Both the position numbers and the translations under genes were made by a program. Positions 61,703 to 64,000 of a stretch of DNA of 64,000 bases are shown here, piece by piece; position 1 is the stretch's first letter, and each line of letters begins with the position of its first letter. The stretch is from Betaproteobacteria bacterium HGW-Betaproteobacteria-22 (GTDB lineage Bacteria; Pseudomonadota; Gammaproteobacteria; Burkholderiales; Methylophilaceae): NCBI GenBank assembly GCA_002842285.1, contig PHCJ01000006.1, forward strand, positions 29,260-93,259. Reading direction: 5' to 3'. Under the pieces are notes generated by a model, which saw nothing but the letters and a program-made list of their open reading frames with translations, had not been told where the DNA came from and ran no database searches.

Positions 61703-64000
61703 AGCACGCGCCATATAACGCTAAATGGGTGATTTGGCTTGCGAGCCTGTTGCTCGCCTGTTGCTTAGCAGTGCCGGTGCATGCGGCGGGGCCCCTTAAA
61801 ATAGGGATGCTTGCTTACCGCTCGAAGGAAATCACTTATGAGCATTGGCAGCATTTGGCCGATGCCCTGCATCAGCGGGTTCCTCGCTATGAGTTTGTGG
61901 TAGAGGTTTACACGCCGGACGAATTGACAGCCAAGGTTGCAAGCAGACAGCTGGATTTTGTGTTTACCAACCCTGCGCATTACGTCAAATTAAGCCGGGA
62001 CAGCGGACTGTCAGCGCCTTTGGCTACGGTTATTGACCATGAGAATGGTCAGTCGGCCACTGTGTTTGGCGGGGTTATCTTTACACGCAGCGATCAAAGC
62101 AACATTAATCGGCTGGAAGATATCAAAGGTAAAACAGTAGCAGTCATTAATGATATGTCGCTGGGAGGCTACCAGATGCAGCTATTTGAACTGCATCGTC
62201 GCGGCATTAATCTGCGAGATACCAATTTAATTAAAACCAGCATGCCACATGATAATGTAGTCAATGCAGTGTTATCGGGTAAGGCTGCTGTTGGCTTTGT
62301 ACGCACAGGGGTGCTTGAGGCCATGTCACGCGAAGGATATCTGGATTTTGCGCAATTAAAAATCATTAACGCGCAGTCGTTGGCTGGCTTCCCTCTAGTA
62401 GCATCTACCCGGCTTTACCCCGAGTGGCCATTTGCAGCTATGCCGCATGTGCATGAAGATGTTTCGCGCAAAGTGGCTGCCGCATTGTTTAATATGGAAG
62501 AAAACTCAGCAGCGGTGAATGCTATCGGGATTCATGGCTTTACCGTGCCGGCAGATTACACACCTGTTGTTGATTTAATGCGCGAACTGCGTATACCACC
62601 TTATGACTTTGTGCCAAGTTTTAATTGGCAAGATGTGCTCACACGTTACCAATGGCAGATAGTCTTACTGCTGCTGGGTATCATATTGATTTTAGTGTTA
62701 TCTACACGTCTGTTGATGACCAAACGTCATTTGGAGCTAAATCATCAGGCATTGTTAACGCAAAAAGAGTTATTGCAGGAAAGTCAGGCAGAGTTGCAGG
62801 CGATATTCAACACCATCCCGGATTTGCTGTTTGATATGGACATTCATGGGCGCTATTATGCAGTGCATGCCACAGATTATTCCCTGCTTCCTTTGCCTGC
62901 AGAGGCGCTGATTGGCAAAACTGTGTTTGAGGCTTTGCCCCTCAATGCGGCAACAACCTTGATGCAGGCACTCGAAGAGGCGGATCAAACAGGCTTTTCC
63001 CAAGGAAAAGAGATTGAGCGGCAATTGCCGCAGGGGATGCATTGGTTTGAGCTTTCTGTCGCTAAAAAGCAAAGCGCTGACAAATTATCGCGGTTTATTG
63101 TGTTGTCACGTGATGTAACAACACGCAAACTAGCTGAGGCCGACATAAAAATTGCGGCAACGGCGTTTCAATCCAGCGAAGGTATTTTAATCACCGACCA
63201 AAACCAGGTGATTCTACGGGTGAACCACGCATTTACGCAAATTACAGGCTATTCCGCAGATGAGGCCGTAGGCAAAACGCCACATATTCTACATTCTGGG
63301 CGTCAGAATCAGGCTTTTTACAAAGCGATGTGGGATAGCATTGAAAAATATGGCACGTGGGAGGGTGAAATCTGGAATAAGCGTAAAAATGGCGAGATTT
63401 ATCCTGAATATCTGGTAATTACCGCCATTCGTGATGCTGCCGGTGTTCTGACTAACTATGTAGCCACGTTAACCGATATTACAAAAGTCAAAGCGGCGGC
63501 TAAAGAGATTGAAAATCTGGCTTTTTATGATGCGCTCACAGGGTTACCTAACCGCAGGTTATTATTGGATAGGTTAACTCAGGCTTTATCGCAGAAGGCG
63601 CGCGATCAGAAGGGCGGGGCGTTGCTGTTTCTCGATTTGGATCATTTTAAAACGCTTAATGATAGCTTGGGGCACTCGATCGGTGACTTGTTGTTGCAAC
63701 AGGTCGCGGAGCGTTTAACCGGTGCGGTAAGGGAGGGTGACACTGTCGCGCGTTTAGGTGGTGATGAGTTTGTGGTAATGCTGGAAAATTTAAGCGCCTC
63801 GCACAAAAAAGCTGCGGCACAGGTAGAAAATGTCGCTCAAAAGATTTTGCACGCACTCGGTCAGCCTTATCAGCTTGAAACCTATGAAACGCATAGCACG
63901 CCAAGCATCGGCGCCACCTTATTCAATGACCACGCCTCCGGCATAGACGAACTGCTCAAGCAGGCCGACATTGCCATGTACCAGGCCAAAAAAGCCGGGC
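61699..64000 (+). CDS. PhnD-like binding domain, PAS, PAS, GGDEF protein (3' end outside window)
   Basis: An open frame from TTG 61699 to the last base, at least 767 codons. A signal-like segment (WVIWLASLLLACCLAVPVHA) precedes a PhnD-like phosphonate/phosphate-type periplasmic domain (about 34-315: PLKIGMLAYRSKEITYEHWQ, IKGKTVAVINDMSLGGYQMQ). A membrane helix lies at about 320-340 (IVLLLLGIILILVLSTRLLM). Two PAS domains (about 360-475 and 485-600) and a GGDEF domain with DPL-like YDALTGLPNRRLLLDRLTQA and RLGGDEF at about 682-688 follow. It would make c-di-GMP if active. An EAL domain may follow outside the window. Expression is coupled to the binding protein upstream. Confidence 0.88.
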   Translation, partial: MKHAPYNAKWVIWLASLLLACCLAVPVHAAGPLKIGMLAYRSKEITYEHWQHLADALHQRVPRYEFVVEVYTPDELTAKVASRQLDFVFTNPAHYVKLSRDSGLSAPLATVIDHENGQSATVFGGVIFTRSDQSNINRLEDIKGKTVAVINDMSLGGYQMQLFELHRRGINLRDTNLIKTSMPHDNVVNAVLSGKAAVGFVRTGVLEAMSREGYLDFAQLKIINAQSLAGFPLVASTRLYPEWPFAAMPHVHEDVSRKVAAALFNMEENSAAVNAIGIHGFTVPADYTPVVDLMRELRIPPYDFVPSFNWQDVLTRYQWQIVLLLLGIILILVLSTRLLMTKRHLELNHQALLTQKELLQESQAELQAIFNTIPDLLFDMDIHGRYYAVHATDYSLLPLPAEALIGKTVFEALPLNAATTLMQALEEADQTGFSQGKEIERQLPQGMHWFELSVAKKQSADKLSRFIVLSRDVTTRKLAEADIKIAATAFQSSEGILITDQNQVILRVNHAFTQITGYSADEAVGKTPHILHSGRQNQAFYKAMWDSIEKYGTWEGEIWNKRKNGEIYPEYLVITAIRDAAGVLTNYVATLTDITKVKAAAKEIENLAFYDALTGLPNRRLLLDRLTQALSQKARDQKGGALLFLDLDHFKTLNDSLGHSIGDLLLQQVAERLTGAVREGDTVARLGGDEFVVMLENLSASHKKAAAQVENVAQKILHALGQPYQLETYETHSTPSIGATLFNDHASGIDELLKQADIAMYQAKKAG

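Overview
The window reads as part of the chromosome of a motile betaproteobacterium, most likely a member of the Methylophilaceae (Methylotenera/Methylophilus type). This assignment is an inference from the feel of the proteins (UbiG, RecR, DnaX, flagellar proteins), moderate GC and gene order. No rRNA or tRNA gene is present to confirm it. No CRISPR array or intact insertion sequence was seen.

Layout. Positions 1-5.6 kb hold housekeeping genes: the 3' part of ubiG, a HAD phosphatase (Gph/MupP type), a chromate transporter, then on the minus strand dnaX-ybaB-recR, with the small SRP RNA (4.5S, ffs) just upstream of dnaX. Positions 5.7-9.3 kb hold signalling genes: an HD-GYP response regulator, and a cytoplasmic PAS histidine kinase followed by a NarL/LuxR-type regulator. 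Positions 9.5-29.8 kb form a sugar and glycoconjugate modification island. It contains two TPR/GT41 (SPINDLY/OGT-like) proteins, a three-catalytic-module giant glycosyltransferase, a GT61 plus CDP-glycerol-transferase-like fusion, an ankyrin-fused sugar N-formyltransferase, a dTDP-3-amino-3,6-dideoxyhexose branch (FdtA/QdtA and FdtB/QdtB types) and two SAM methyltransferases. Inside it lies a translationally coupled set matching the four Campylobacter jejuni cytidine-diphosphoramidate enzymes (Cj1415, Cj1418, Cj1417, Cj1416 types). Positions 30.2-35.7 kb hold the filament genes fliC-flaG-fliD-fliS-fliT, a FliK-like protein and an FlhB C-terminal homologue. fliE (minus) diverges from fliFGHIJK, and fliLMNOPQR runs to 48 kb. 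flgBCDEFGHIJKL lies on the minus strand from 58.6 to 48.1 kb, with flgA and flgMN divergent. The window ends with an orphan periplasmic binding protein coupled to a PhnD-like/PAS/PAS/GGDEF protein cut by the window edge.

How it fits together. The flagellar genes supply nearly the whole hook-basal body, export apparatus, switch and filament, but flhA, flhB, fliA and the master regulators are not here. Three sigma-28-type promoters (fliC, flaG, flgM) have near-consensus elements with 11-nt spacing. The modification island lies directly upstream of a short (265 aa) flagellin. I infer that it decorates flagellin, or a surface glycan, with a glycan carrying a formamido-dideoxy sugar and possibly a phosphoramidate group. 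The phosphoramidate gene set, with an extra formyltransferase-like protein embedded in it, is the most unusual content.

Several intergenic regions carry MITE-like inverted-repeat elements, two of which overlap the 3' ends of genes.
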